A stretch of DNA of 57,311 bases from NCBI GenBank assembly GCA_032718475.1, contig JAUCBJ010007786.1, forward strand, positions 1 through 57,311, written 5' to 3'. This DNA is from Nemertoderma westbladi. Lineage: Eukaryota > Xenacoelomorpha > Nemertodermatida > Nemertodermatidae. Shown one piece after another: positions 18,598-29,960 of the stretch; positions within the stretch are counted from its first letter, which is position 1, and every line of letters begins with the position of its first letter. Made by a program: the position numbers and the translations under genes. Under the pieces are notes generated by a model that was not told the origin of the DNA, did no database searches, and was given only the letters and a program-made list of their open reading frames with translations.

Positions 18598-19064
18598 TGA
18601 GGACTAGCTGGAAATGAAGCCTCAATAGATCAGCTGGTTATACCAGCTGATCTATTATCTATTTATCGGTAGAAATAATTCAACAGTCTTATTTAAAACG
18701 AGTTATAATACTACATCAAGCAAAATAATTCAGACAACATGTTTTAAATCAACTAATAATATTTTAGGCAAAATAACGCAATTTTGAAACTTATCAATAA
18801 TATCAAGCGAAATAATTAAGTTAAAAAAACATTATTTAAAACGACAAAGAATAGCAATTGAAATAATTCAAAACGATAAATAATATCACTCGAATTAAAT
18901 TATTGAATATTGATATTAAATGTACAGTATGCATTACAAACCACTCGCCTCCTACTTTTTGATACCATCACCTTCTACTTAAATTGTCTCAAACGTAAAG
19001 TTTATATAATATTTGTTTTGTATGCAATTCAATCATCTCTGATGATTGGATGATCTCGGCTCGG

Positions 19065-19812
19065 ATGGGTGGCCTCGGTTTGAGCTCCGCATTGCAGCTA
19101 GCACCTTCTGCCTATTCGGCCTCAGCTGCCTTGTGAGCCGCTCTCTCGGGCCGTCGAGCCATCGGGTCCTCACCCCTCGAATTCCCTCGCCCACGAGGCG
19201 TGGAAGGACGCCCGCCCTACCAACACCCAAACACCAATGGACTCAGCGAGACAGCGTGCGTGGATGGAGCCACTGCACGAGGCGAACCGCGCGGCTCTTC
19301 GGGCCGCCGCCACGACGCAACTGGAGATTGCCCGCCTCAATGCGGTTGACGATCCAGTCTCCGGTTGCTGGCTCGACGCCATTCCCATCAGTGCGTTGGG
19401 ACTGAAACTCACCGACGCCCAGTTCCGAGTTTCGGTCGCCACACACCGTCGTCGACACCCCCCCCCCCCGCCCGCTACCAGTCATCTCGCTGCTCTTGCA
19501 GTGGCCGGCCGCCGTGTTGTCGAGGAGGTGGAGAACACGAAGATCGCGAAGTACGAGGAACCAGTCGACCGAGGCTACCTATTCCACCCGGTAGCCTTTG
19601 AGACCTTCGATCGACCCGGCCCTGAGACGGCTGCATTCCTAACGGAGGTGGGCAACCGCCTCAAAGCATTCACTCAAGAGCCGAGGTCCCATCGGTTCCT
19701 CCTCCAACGCATCCTTATAGCCACCCTGGTCGGCAACACGGGCCTCCATCGCTACCGCGGACCCTACACTGCCAGAGGGTCTGACGTCTGTACTGTACGA
19801 CCTCCTCTCTGA
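19065..19812 (+). pseudogene. Retroelement C-terminal remnant
   Basis: A GC-rich island in AT-rich intron DNA. It starts GGLGLSSALQLAPSA, a motif I associate with the C-terminal part of an invertebrate reverse-transcriptase protein family. A TGA/frameshift follows at 19134, then an open frame 19135-19812 with WLDAIPISALGLKLTDAQFRVS, GYLFHPVAFETF and the helical C-terminus (LLQRILIATLVGNTG). Between residues VATH and the AKYEEP block, the expected Cys-rich/nuclease-like middle is missing; a C-tract (about 19460-19470) marks the join. Thus truncated, frameshifted and internally deleted. Family name uncertain. Confidence 0.6.
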
Positions 19813-20498
19813 TCCCCCAGCCCCCGCACACAGCGGGTCAGACTGCTTGACTGACTTTTTTTTAGGATTATTTTTATTTTATAATATTGGGTATTATTAT
19901 TAGTTGCTTTGTGTTCGTTTTTGTTTTGGTTTTTGCTATTTGTTGCATGTAGAATTTCCATTAATTAATATTTATGTATTATTTAATTTATTTAATCATA
20001 CAACTAATAAAAACAATTAATAAACTCAATCATAATAATTATTTTTTATAATAATAATCCTTTTGTATTTAGTACCAGTTTCGACGAATTGTGCTCAGCA
20101 CTTACTTACGCTTTGAAAATGATTTGGCATTAATAAATCGAAACGTCAGCTCTATTGTATTATTATTTATAATTTTTCAAATATGTCATTATGAAATTCA
20201 AAATATATGCGCTTTTCGCAATATGATATACATGAAAATTCGATGCAAATTCTACTTACATATAATTTACATATAATTCACATGAATAAATTAATGTTTC
20301 ACCCGTAAAAATATTTAATTGAAACGGCATTTTTGGACATTAACAAGGTAATATTGAATACAGTAGAAATGATGTGGTTTGTATTGATTGAAAATTTGTT
20401 TTGGGTTATATGCCAAACCGACTGCTTATAATTTTGCATGCAACATCTACAGTAAGTTATCCAATACCAACTCAGATAGAACTTTTCTTTGATTGCAG
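19813..20498. other. AT-rich intron sequence
   Basis: Nothing recognised apart from T- and A-rich tracts and the acceptor of exon C at the right end. Confidence 0.5.
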
Positions 20499-20711
20499 CA
20501 CGCAATTATTCTTCACGAGATGGCTCACGTCTTGGGAATGGGACACGAGCACCTTCGTCACGACAGGGACAACTACATCCGCATTGACTGGGACAATATG
20601 AACTCCAACTGCTCCGTTTACGACCAATACGGTAAAGTTTACAGCGCCGATAAATGGTCTACATTCTACCTCCCATACGATTTCCATAGCGTCACACACT
20701 ACGCGTCATCA
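20499..20711 (+). CDS. Astacin-like protease exon C: zinc site
   Basis: Acceptor gattgcag; donor GTTAGT at 20712, chosen because it keeps phase 0 with exon D (a later GT at 20727 would not). It encodes HEMAHVLGMGHEHLRHDRD, the complete HExxHxxGxxHE-xxRxDRD astacin signature. The Met-turn reads SVTHY instead of SxMHY, so the methionine is replaced by threonine while the zinc-side tyrosine stays. An extra cysteine occurs in NSNCSVY. Confidence 0.9.
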
Positions 20712-21354
20712 GTTAGTCCGCCGGGTTAACACAATTATACAGTAGTCCCAGTTCATTCATGAACCTATATGTGTCCATACATGTATTATTATATTCAATA
20801 CGAAATTATAACTTCTCCATCAGCAACAAATTTTTATGGGTACTATACCGATTATCAGCATAATTAAATTGGTATAAAAAAAGTGTTGTAATTCGTAAAG
20901 CCAAATTATGGTTTGGTTATGCCGGCGTGAAATACTGGGACTTCTACGTTTTTTTAACCTTTTCCTGCAATACACTATTCTATAAAATCACGAGGCTAAA
21001 ATTAGAGGAAAAATTAAGATCATTCCAAAAACAATATTCAAGCCTAAGATTCTAAACAGATTCCTAAGATTCTGCAATCAGTAATCATACATCTTTTGTT
21101 CATAGCTGTGATATCAACATCTGATGAGAGTTAACGGCCAACGACGATAATGTGGAATAATGAGATGCTTATACTAAATAATAATAATATTTATTATATT
21201 ATATTATTTTATAACGTTATAATAATTTAAAACAATAAAATTTAAAATTATTAAACTGCAAAAAAAAAAATAAATTTAATATTAAATAACATAAAATAAA
21301 ATTGAATTATTACAAATACAAGATACTGTAATATAAATTTAGAATTTATTATTA
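20712..21354. other. AT-rich intron sequence
   Basis: Nothing recognised; a long stretch of A/T (about 21170-21340) precedes the minisatellite. Confidence 0.5.
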
Positions 21355-21356
21355 TA

Positions 21357-21652
21357 ATTCATGTACCAGTACCGCGGCAGACTTGTAGTATGAGGTAGAC
21401 CTGTAGCAGGCAATACCTGGAGACTGATAGAAGCCCGGCCGCCAGTACCGGTAGACTTGTAGAAGGCCAATACCTGGAGACTGATAGCAGCCCAGTACCG
21501 GTAGACTTGTAGAAGGCCAAAACCTGGAGACTGGTAGCAGGCCAGTACCAGTAGACTTGTAGCAGGTAGCAGGCCAGTACCTGTAGACTTGTAGAAGGCC
21601 ACTGGAGACTGGTAGCAGGCCAGTACCAGTAGCAGGTAGCAGACCAGCCGGT
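21357..21652 (+). repeat. Degenerate minisatellite abutting a LINE 5' end
   Basis: Irregular units built on ccagtaccggtagacttgtag and aaggccaatacctggagact, about 25-60 bp. It directly precedes the truncated 5' end of the RTE-like LINE. Confidence 0.75.
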
Positions 21653-23400
21653 TAAGGCTGCATCTAGGTCCCTGAACAGGCAGTACTCTGTTAATCTACA
21701 GGAGCTAATAAACCATCAGGTTGATGCCATCAATGATGCTGACGACAGCAGGCAATCATCCCAGGCATGGAAATCGATCAACTTGCTTACTGGTCGGAAA
21801 AGCCAACCAACCACCAAGGTCAAGGCTGAATCGCCAGCCGATCGCCTCAATGGTTGGAAGGCCCACTTTGAAATGCTCCTCAATAATGACAGGGTATTGC
21901 CTGATAACTTTATAGAAGTAAAAGTGTCTGAATCTGTACTCCCAGATATTCCCATTGGCGATATCTCCTTTGCAGAAGTGAAGGCTGCTGCAAGGAGCAT
22001 TAAGACCAATCATGCCAGTGGAGTAGATGGTGTTCCCCCTGAGGTCTTTAAAATAACTGAGTGTTTAAAGCTCATCTATCCCATCATAGTAGACATGTAC
22101 CGAACAACAAGAGTCCCACAAGAAATGAAAACAAATAAGTTGGTGCCAGTTCCCAATCAGAATGGGTTCCATAAAGGTCGTGGGACTATGTAGCCCATTT
22201 TGGCACTTAGAAGGATAATTGAAGAGTTATCAAAAAAGAAAGACAGGCATCTGGCTGTTATCTTTGTTGACTTCTTCAAGGCCTTTGATTCAGTCTCTCG
22301 CTCACGTATGTTCAGCATACTTTTATTATATGGGATTCCTGATGAAATTATTGCAGCAATCAGATCAGTATACGATGGTTCGACAACATTAGTGTCTACT
22401 GTTGACGGTGACACAGAACCATTTGAAGTGTTATGGGGCGTCCTCCAGGGAGACACACTTGCACCATTCTTGTTCATAATTGTGGTTGACTATGTTCTAC
22501 GCATGTCCTTAGATCATCATAATGATGATGGGGTGATGATAACTCCACCTACTGGCTCCAGAAGTCGAGGTAATCCTGCCAAGTACCTAACTGATCTAGA
22601 CTTTGCTGATGACTTAGGAGTACTCTCAGAATCACTAGAGGGAGCCCAACGGCTCCTCAGCTCATTAGAACATGCTGCTTCTAGTGTTGGTCTTTTTATT
22701 AACTCCAGAAAGACCAAAGGTTTGACAGTTAACTTTGAAAGTCCTCAGCAAGTCTCTGGTCGGATGAGCATAAGCTCAAAAGATGGTATGCTTGAGCATG
22801 TGGATGACTTATGTTACCTGGGATCATGGATCCGGAAGTCAGGTGAGGACCTTCGAATACGTAAGGGAAAGGCATGGGCAGCCTTGAATAGGCTTTCCAG
22901 GATTTGGAAGTCACCGAGAATTTAAAAAAAATTAAGGTCCGATTATTTAGAGCAGCAGTAGTTCCAGTACTCCTCTATGGGAGTCCATGCTGGGCTCTAA
23001 CTGCTGAGGACACCAAATCTCTGGACGGCACATTCACAAGAATGCTACGCCGGGTTCATTTTGTCAAGTACAATGCACATATCTCCAACCACACACTATA
23101 TAACTTTGGAGGTGTCTCATTGGTTCCCCCAAGCTTGATACTAGAACAAAATCGCCTCCGCTTTGCAGGACATTGCTTTCGCCGCGAGGACCAGCCAGTG
23201 CATAATCTTGTACTTTGGCAGCCTCATGGAGTGAATAAGCATGGTGGACAGCCCATGACTTTCTTGAGACGCATCTTAAAGGACACTGGCCTTGAAGATG
23301 CGGATGATCTAGCAAATGTCATGGGTGATAGGGAGTTGTGGCGGTGGAATTTTGTCGATAAGCCGGCACAGCATTCTTAAAAATGCAGCTGCAATGCAGC
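21653..23400 (+). pseudogene. RTE-like LINE reverse transcriptase, 5'-truncated and broken
   Basis: Encodes the region before RT (AWKSINLLTGRKSQ, GVDGVPPEVFK), then RT blocks VIFVDFFKAFDSVSR, LQGDTLAPFLFIIVVD, and the catalytic LDFADDLGVLS, then the thumb/C-terminal part (LRFAGHCFRRED, LWQPHGVNKHGGQP). Breaks: a deletion joins KLVPVP directly to NQNGFHKGRG, losing the intervening RT block; TAG at 22191; frameshift near 22905-22925. The 3' end (to about 23423) ends in TAGTAGTAG. Related copies: 16880, 17300, 28270, 48840, 49757, 51667. It sits in the astacin intron between exons C and D. Confidence 0.85.
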
Positions 23401-23483
23401 ATGCCGATCCTAGTAGTAGTAGATTGCCATTTCACGAACTGGAGGAGCACCATAGAATTTCCATTGACAACCTGTCAAGTTGT

Positions 23484-24297
23484 GTCCATCAAGGTGACGA
23501 TTGGACTTGTAGTGTAGAGGACTTCCTTTTGTGTCCATCAAGTTGACGATTGGACTGTAGTGTAGAGGACTTCCTTTTGTGTCCATCAAGCTGACGATTG
23601 GACTTGTGGTGTAGAGGACTTCCTTTTGTGTCCATCAAGCTGACGATTGTACTTGTAGTGTAGAGGACTTCCTTTTCAGTCCATCAAGGTGACGATTGGA
23701 CTTGTAGTGTAGAGGACTTCCTTTTATGTCCATCAAGGTGACGATTGGACTTGTAGTGTAGAGGACTTCCTTTTGAGTCCATCAAGGTGACGATTGGACT
23801 TGTGTTGTAGAGGACTTCCTTTTGAGTCCATCAAGGTGACGATTGGACTTGTAGTGTAGAGGACTTCCTTTTGTGTCCATCAAAGTGACGATTGGACTTG
23901 TAGTGTAGAGGACTTCCTTTTGAGCCCATCAAGGTGACGATTGGACTTGTAGTGTAGAGGACTTCCTTTTGAGTCCATCAAGGTGACGATTGGACTTGTG
24001 TTGTAGAGGACTTCCTTTTGAGTCCATCAAGGTGACGATTGGACTTGTAGTGTAGAGGACTTCCTTTTGTGTCCATCAAAGTGACGATTGGACTTGTAGT
24101 GTAGAGGACTTCCTTTTGAGCCCATCAAGGTGACGATTGGACTTGTAGTGTAGAGGACTTCCTTTTGAGCCCATCAAGGTGACGATTGGACTTGTAGTGT
24201 AGAGGACTTCCTTTTGAGTCCATCAAGGTGACGATTGGACTTGTAGTGTAGAGGACTTCCTTTTGAGTCTATCAAGGTGACGATTAGACTTATAGTG
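23484..24297 (+). repeat. 49-bp minisatellite following an RTE-like LINE 3' end
   Basis: About 16-17 copies of a 49-bp unit (gtccatcaaggtgacgattg...gaggacttccttttg). Starts within 65 bp of the LINE tail. Higher-order pattern: blocks of several units recur with the same variants. Confidence 0.93.
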
Positions 24298-25449
24298 AAC
24301 ATGCTAGCAGAACAACTGAAATTTGTTTTGAATTCGAATCAGAATTTATCCTCAAAATTGAGATTTTTTGCTTCTTCGTATTACTAATAATTCTAGCAAT
24401 TTTTCATTGTAAATTTAGCCACCTTTGTTTGATTGATCTGGTTGCACATTGATCTTCAATGAGCTGACACAACGCTCCTTTAGATTGTCAACTGTTTTCA
24501 ACTTGGTAACATCATCATCATATCGGCTGTTGCGTAGGATGCCAAAACGTGTTGGTTGTGATTCACTAAATATATTGGGTCAACTCTTGCGTCAACTCTG
24601 ACAGTTGAAGTTTCTCGGGGTTGAAAATTTATGGAAATTATAAAGATCTTTATCAAGATATTTGTTAAGATTTATTTGCAATTTCTGGTATGTTTTATAT
24701 CAAGTCCTGGACAACTACAGTAGTTGGTAATAGTTAAGTACTCTATCATCTACGTTGGACGATACATCAGTAATGCTATGATATACGGATGTTTTATATG
24801 AATGAATTAAAACCATTGTCTATGGTGGGGTGGCAGTATGCACGCACTGCTGTGGCACTGTTTCTGATGATCAAAACTTGACCCAATGAACTGCTTCAAA
24901 TATTCCCAATCTGAGTGAGGTACTCAGGATTGGGTACTACAATTTCGGCTGGAATTACCAGGATGCTCATCACCATTGATCAAGAAATTTTGAATAACGA
25001 ATACTTTAAGAACTCTTTGGATAACCAGCTAGTCCCAGGAGATCTGCTACCAGAGGACATCTTAGATAGATGCGGCTTTCATTGAATTAATATACGATTT
25101 GGCGCAACCTTATTCTATTTAATGAATTACACCATATTCTGGAACATTTTGTTTATTTAATGTAACCACTCGGGTCAAGCGCGATCGTATCCAGAATTAT
25201 TTTAATATTGTCTAATTATAGACTGCACTGTGATTTTATATAAAGTAACTTTAGGTCTATATCTCTTATATTGTGACTGCGGTCTTTTTCCTGCGGATAT
25301 CTTACTCCGTACGTTTTCGATTTGGTTACTTTACATTGCATAAATTTCCCATATGAACTCCATTTTGGATACTAAATTATCTTTCGAAACATTGTTACAT
25401 TAGACACCTATGGAACATAGTGTGAGTGATCCACTAAACTTTCTTTCAG
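24298..25449. other. Intron sequence without recognised gene
   Basis: Mixed composition; no domain, RNA gene or clear repeat was recognised. Inverted scraps tattgggtcaa (near 24572) and ttgacccaatga (near 24878) hint at an old mobile element. Confidence 0.45.
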
Positions 25450-25702
25450 TTGTGCGCTATTGATAGATCGAAGAACGTTATGTTCCCTGTGGATCCGAAT
25501 GCTGAGGTGGGTGATGTGTTCGGTATGAGACCAAATTCTGATCTGAGTTTCTACGATTTAAAACGGGCGAACCTGATGTATCGGTGCGACGAGAACTGCG
25601 GCCCAGATAAACCGATATGCGAAGAGCCCGGGTTCCTCACCACCGATTGCGTATGTAAATGTCCTCCCAGAGTTGAAAACTGCAACTTTGTACCCAAAGA
25701 AC
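25450..25702 (+). CDS. Astacin-like protease exon D: end of catalytic domain and Cys-rich linker
   Basis: Acceptor actttctttcag; donor GTTAGT at 25703; phase 0 to 1. It encodes LSFYDLKRANLMYRC, the usual end of the astacin domain with its terminal cysteine, followed by an EGF-like or cysteine-rich linker (CDENCGPDKPICEE..., CVCKCP). An additional cysteine stands at the exon start (LCAIDR). Confidence 0.85.
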
Positions 25703-26185
25703 GTTAGTAACTTTGTGATTTAGACGGTGTATAACGAAACGTTACCAATATTTAATAATTTATAATAACAGTATTATGGTACAGTATAACAACTAACATA
25801 CAGTAATTACAAAAGCCAGAATTAGACACTGATGACAATATTGGAATAACTATTGGCAATAAACTGATAAACGGCTAAATAACCTTTAAAATTAAAATAG
25901 GCAAGCAGCTTATTTTCGGCTGGATAACTTCTAGAGTTTTCTTCGTATGGAGCTGATTTTGGGATCATTTGGTTCGAGATATAAAGTTTTTATTCAAATT
26001 TCATCTTTTCAAAATTGAGTTTCAATAATTTAGATTTCGCCATATAATAGAGCAATAATTGCCTGAATCAAAAATGTATGGGTTTACAGTAGAGATTTTT
26101 ATTTCGCGGCAATGGAATAATTACGTTTCATTTAATTGCAACCAAACCTTAGTTTTTCAGAAATAATTATTGGAATCGTAAAGCC

Positions 26186-26214
26186 CCCCCCCCCCCCCCC
26201 CCCCAGAACTATAC
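26186..26214. repeat. Poly-C tract (29 C)
   Basis: Uninterrupted C run at the left border of the SINE. Confidence 0.95.
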
Positions 26215-26230
26215 TCCCAAGAGAAAACTC

Positions 26231-26412
26231 ACTTAGCTACCATTTAAGGATGCACGGCAAAGATGCGCCCTGACTACAGTAGGTTAGTCTAGTCCCTTTA
26301 ACGCATTCGTGCCGAACTTGCCGGACTTATCTGGACGCATGCGGGGATCGAATCCACGACCTCTGGTGAGATCTGATTCAATACAACCACTACACCAATC
26401 GTGGGACTAGAA
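26231..26412 (-). mobile_element. tRNA-derived SINE
   Basis: Read on the minus strand: an A-box-like TGGTGTAGTGG (about 26398 downward), B-box-like GGATTCGATCC, then a body containing ggcacgaatgcgttaaaggga. The same arrangement and body occur at 32496-32656. It lies in the intron between astacin exons D and E. Confidence 0.75.
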
Positions 26413-26444
26413 TGTACACCATTTTATGGTATTTCCAAATGCAG

Positions 26445-26604
26445 CATGTATGGATCTGGATATAAAGTGCCCACTTTATCGTCTGTATGCCGGAGGAACA
26501 TGTGACTTTGATACCCTAATCACTGATGTGGAAGAAGGAACGTGTAACGTGACTTGCGGGGTCTGTGAGGCGACAGGAGACGAGAAATGTTTCGACGAAA
26601 TGAC
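26445..26604 (+). CDS. Astacin-like protease exon E: first ShK domain
   Basis: Acceptor ccaaatgcag; donor GTTAGT at 26605; phase 1 to 2. Six cysteines spaced as in ShK/ShKT domains (ACMDLDIKC, GGTCDF, GTCNVTCGVC). In metalloproteases this fold is an accessory binding module; the name does not imply that this protein is a toxin. Confidence 0.85.
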
Positions 26605-26689
26605 GTTAGTTAATAAAATGTAAAATATACCAATAAAGGAAATATATTAGGTTATATCTTAAGTTATGTAATATATATACTGTATATAT

Positions 26690-28062
26690 ACATTAAAGAT
26701 AAAAACGGTGCTATAGATGAGAAATCAAACTATCGGCCCGTTGCTATTTCAACAGCAATAAGTAAGATATTTGAACGTATTTTATTATCTAGAATGCAGT
26801 CTTTCTTAATTTGTAGCGATCACCAATTCTCATATAAGGCAAATAGCGGTACCGAGCTTTGTGTATATACTCTGAAAGAGGTTATTGATTATTACTTAGA
26901 TAATGATTCTCCTATGTATATTTGTTTCTTGGATGCATCTAAAGCATTTGACAGAATAGATCACGATAAACTTTTTCAGAAATTAATAAATAGGAATGTA
27001 CCACTCTATTTGGTGCGTATTTTAGCCTTTTGGTACCGACATCAAACATTACAAGTGCGCTGGGGTGCTACGTATTCCAGAACGTTTGCAGTGTTTAATG
27101 GCGTGAAGCAAGGCGGAATATTATCTGGTTATTTATTTAATGTTTACATGGACGACTTATCCCGTAAACTTATAATGGCTAACGTAGGTTGTTCAATTAA
27201 TGGTCAAAGGATTAATCATACAATGTATGCAGACGACATTGGCTTAATGTCAAATTCACTTATAGGTTTACAAAAGTTAGTTAATGTGTGTCAGGATTAT
27301 GCCATTTCACATTCTATATTGTTTAATTTAAAGAAGACTAAGGTAATGTTTTTGTGCCCGAAATCTTGTAACTTAAGTACAATAGCTCCAATATATTTAT
27401 ACCAGCGTGTTATTTCTAGAACTGATAAATTTACATATTTGGGTCATATAATACACGAATCACGTGATGATGATCTTGACATAAAGAAACAAATAGGTAG
27501 TATGTACGCCCGTACAAATACGTTGTTTAGAAAATTCAGTACCTGTACCGTTGCAGTGAAAGTTCGTTTATTTCTAGCGTTTATAACTCCACTATATTGT
27601 AATGCTCTATGGTCACGTAGGAACTATTCATCTGTTGTCTATAATCGGTTAAGGGTAGCATACAATAATGCAGCAAGAAAGCTATTTTTCATCTCTGTAG
27701 GTTCTAGTATGTCATATTTCTTTGGTTGCAACAATATTCCGTGCTTCATTCATTTACGTTACAAATCAATTCAAAGTTTATTTCGTAGGATAAAATGTTC
27801 CAGTAATTATATTGTAAATGCTGTATATCGTTACACCGCGTTGCATAGTTCTAGAATTTTTGAAATGTGCAATTCCGAAAATCTGTTAATTTAGCGAATT
27901 ATTAGTATTACTAAGTACATACATACATAATCAATTGAATACTTAATATTTAATTATTGTGCTATAACGTAGGTAGACGATATGGGCTGATTGTGCGATT
28001 ATATTATAATATTTTCCATATGTTGCCTGCGGTAAATAAAGAAATAAATAAATAAATATATA
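26690..28062 (+). pseudogene. Non-LTR retrotransposon RT, 5'-truncated, frame open
   Basis: An open frame runs from about 26691 to 27894. RT blocks: SNYRPVAISTAISKIFERIL, ICFLDASKAFDRIDHDKLF, NGVKQGGILSGYLFNVYMDDL, the catalytic TMYADDIGLMS, FNLKKTKVMF, and KFTYLGHII. A C-terminal region follows without a second domain. No endonuclease is present, so the copy is 5'-truncated. The 3' UTR ends with repeated AAATA (about 28035-28060). It differs from both the RTE-like and CR1-like families here; clade not assigned. With an intact RT frame it is probably the youngest LINE in the window. Confidence 0.82.
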
Positions 28063-28269
28063 TATTAAAGTAGGCCTATACTGTATACTACTGTACTACA
28101 GTATTTTCAAAAAGTTGTTATTGGTATTGTGCTAGTCTGGTTCCAAAGATAATTTATTTAAAAAAAAGAAGTGACGGCCCGGCGTGTGTTCGTGTTGTAA
28201 TACTGTATTTATTTTACCAGATATTTTATAGACCTGTACTGTATAGTTGTAAGTGTTTTATAGATAAGT

Positions 28270-28470
28270 AACGGCGATAAGTGGAGAAGTAAAGACGAGG
28301 TCATACCAGATCTACTTTTCTGGCAACCAACGAAGTGGACGACCGGCCATAACATATATAGACCAGCTTGAAAGGATACTGAACTTGGGAGAAACGAAAT
28401 TTCGATAACTATGGAGAATCGGCAAGCCTGGAAGGATCTCATTGCCACTGTTCGAGCTCGCTCGACCTAG
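28270..28470 (+). pseudogene. RTE-like LINE 3' fragment
   Basis: Matches the last 60 codons of the LINE at 51667-52840: trace of VIPDLLFWQPT, ...DTELGRNEISITMENR, and VRARST, with stops and frameshifts. It runs directly into a 66-bp minisatellite made of its own 3' end. Confidence 0.8.
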
Positions 28471-29015
28471 TAGTAGTTGGAGAATCAGGAAGCCTGGAAG
28501 GATCTCATTTCCACTGTCCGAGTTCGCTCGACCTAGTAGTAGTAGTTGGAGAATCGGGAAGCCTGGAAGGATCACATTTCCACTGTCCGAGCTCGCTCGA
28601 CCTAGTAGTAGTTGGAGAATCGGGAAGCCTGGAAGGATCTCATTTCCACAGTCCGAGTTCGCTCGACCTAGTAGTAGTTGGAGAATCGGGAACCCTGAAA
28701 GGATCTCATTTCCACTGTCCGAGTTCGCTCGACCTAGTAGTAGTAGTTGGAGAATCGGGAAGCCTGGAAGGATCACATTTCCACTGTCCGAGCTCGCTCG
28801 ACCTAGTAGTAGTTGGAGAATCGGGAAGCCTGGAAGGATCTCATTTCCACAGTCCGAGTTCGCTCGACCTAGTAGTAGTTGGAGAATCGGGAAGCCTGGA
28901 AGGATCTCATTTCCACAGTCCGAGTTCGCTCGACCTAGTAGTAGTTGGAGAATCGGGAAGCCTGGAAGGATCTAATTTCCACTGTCCGAGCTCGCTCGAC
29001 CTAGTAGTAGTACAG
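28414..29015 (+). repeat. 66/69-bp minisatellite made from a LINE 3' terminus
   Basis: About nine units of 66 or 69 bp (gagaatcgggaagcctggaa...gacctagtagtagttg). The unit is the last ~20 codons and TAG-repeat tail of the RTE-like LINE; the 3-bp length difference is one TAG more or less. Open frames across it (SWRIGKPGRISFPLSEFARPSS) follow from the period being a multiple of three. Confidence 0.9.
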
Positions 29016-29415
29016 TAGTAGTGTTATAGAATGTAATGTTATTTTACATTCATGCCCCATCACTACCTACCTACTATAAAACCGGCGCATAGTGGATCGC
29101 AGATCGGGTGGCATATGGTGGGCCTACTGTATGTCGCATTACCTACTGTATGTACAGTACAGTAGGTTGTCAGAGTGAGAGTACAGTACGCACCACGTGT
29201 ATCATCCTTCATTCCATCATCGACTTGCATCCCTGCTGCATGGTTATCATCTATCTGCATTTATATATTCAATACATTGCTCCAGGTAGAATGTTACATT
29301 ATACAGTACTTGGCTGAGACTGGAATATGTGTGAGTGGCTAATGCGCCAACGTACTAGACCGCAATAGTATAAGTAAATACTGTAGTTAACAATATATTT
29401 ATAAACAATATACAG

Positions 29416-29651
29416 GGCATGTGGTTATTGGGCCTCACATAATGAGTGCACTAATAACCCGAACTACATGTTATTATACTGCCGCGAATCATGCGGTGCT
29501 TGTATCCCCGTCGACCCGGAGCACCCGCTCTCGGTGCCTCCGTGCGACGGGTTCACTTGCGCAACGTCCGGGCGGTGTATCCCAGCAGTAGCAGAGGCCG
29601 ACGGCAATGATGATTGTGGCGATAACTCAGATGAGATGATAGAGAGTGCAC
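29416..29651 (+). CDS. Astacin-like protease exon F: second ShK and first LDLa domain
   Basis: Acceptor caatatacag; donor GTGCGT at 29652; phase 2 to 1. The ShK domain is ACGYWASHNEC...YCRESCGAC. The LDLa domain contains PPCDGFTCATSGRCIP and the calcium-binding DDCGDNSDE. Confidence 0.87.
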
Positions 29652-29960
29652 GTGCGTATAAATTATATAGAATATTGGAATAGGTTACCCTACAGTAGTA
29701 AACGAATCCGTTACGCACAGATATCCTTAAAAGTGAGTAAAATTCTACAGTGAGTAAAATGATCATGTAATAAAATGATATAATGCCATCAAAAAGTCAC
29801 GGTACTAAATTCATTTAATGACTTACTGTAATGTAAATCTTTATTTTACTCAACGGATGTTTAAGTAACAACACCATTCACGTTTTGCTATAATGTACTG
29901 TACGCAAGACTTAAAATCTCAAATGCATTTTTTGGGATTATTTTTAAATTTATCTTTTAG

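Larger units (their letters stand above)
16544..18932. mobile_element. Foldback element with long inverted repeats and internal tandem arrays
   Basis: Left arm from about 16544 (catactgta.attta.tatcaatattcaataatttaat) matches the reverse complement of the right arm ending about 18932. Homology continues inward with gaps for roughly 200 bp, to the palindromes GATCAGCTGG...CCAGCTGATC at about 16759 and 18627. Inside lie a 420-bp tandem unit and a 43-bp minisatellite. No transposase was seen. It sits in the intron between astacin exons B and C. Confidence 0.7.

Noticed and set aside
17624-18617. Several 250-330 codon ORFs over the 43-bp array
   Set aside because: All three frames are open through repetition alone; Cys/Tyr-rich periodic products without coding signs.
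23484-24297. CRISPR-like array of regularly spaced repeats
   Set aside because: Units are contiguous without unique spacers and lie in a eukaryotic intron; this is a minisatellite.
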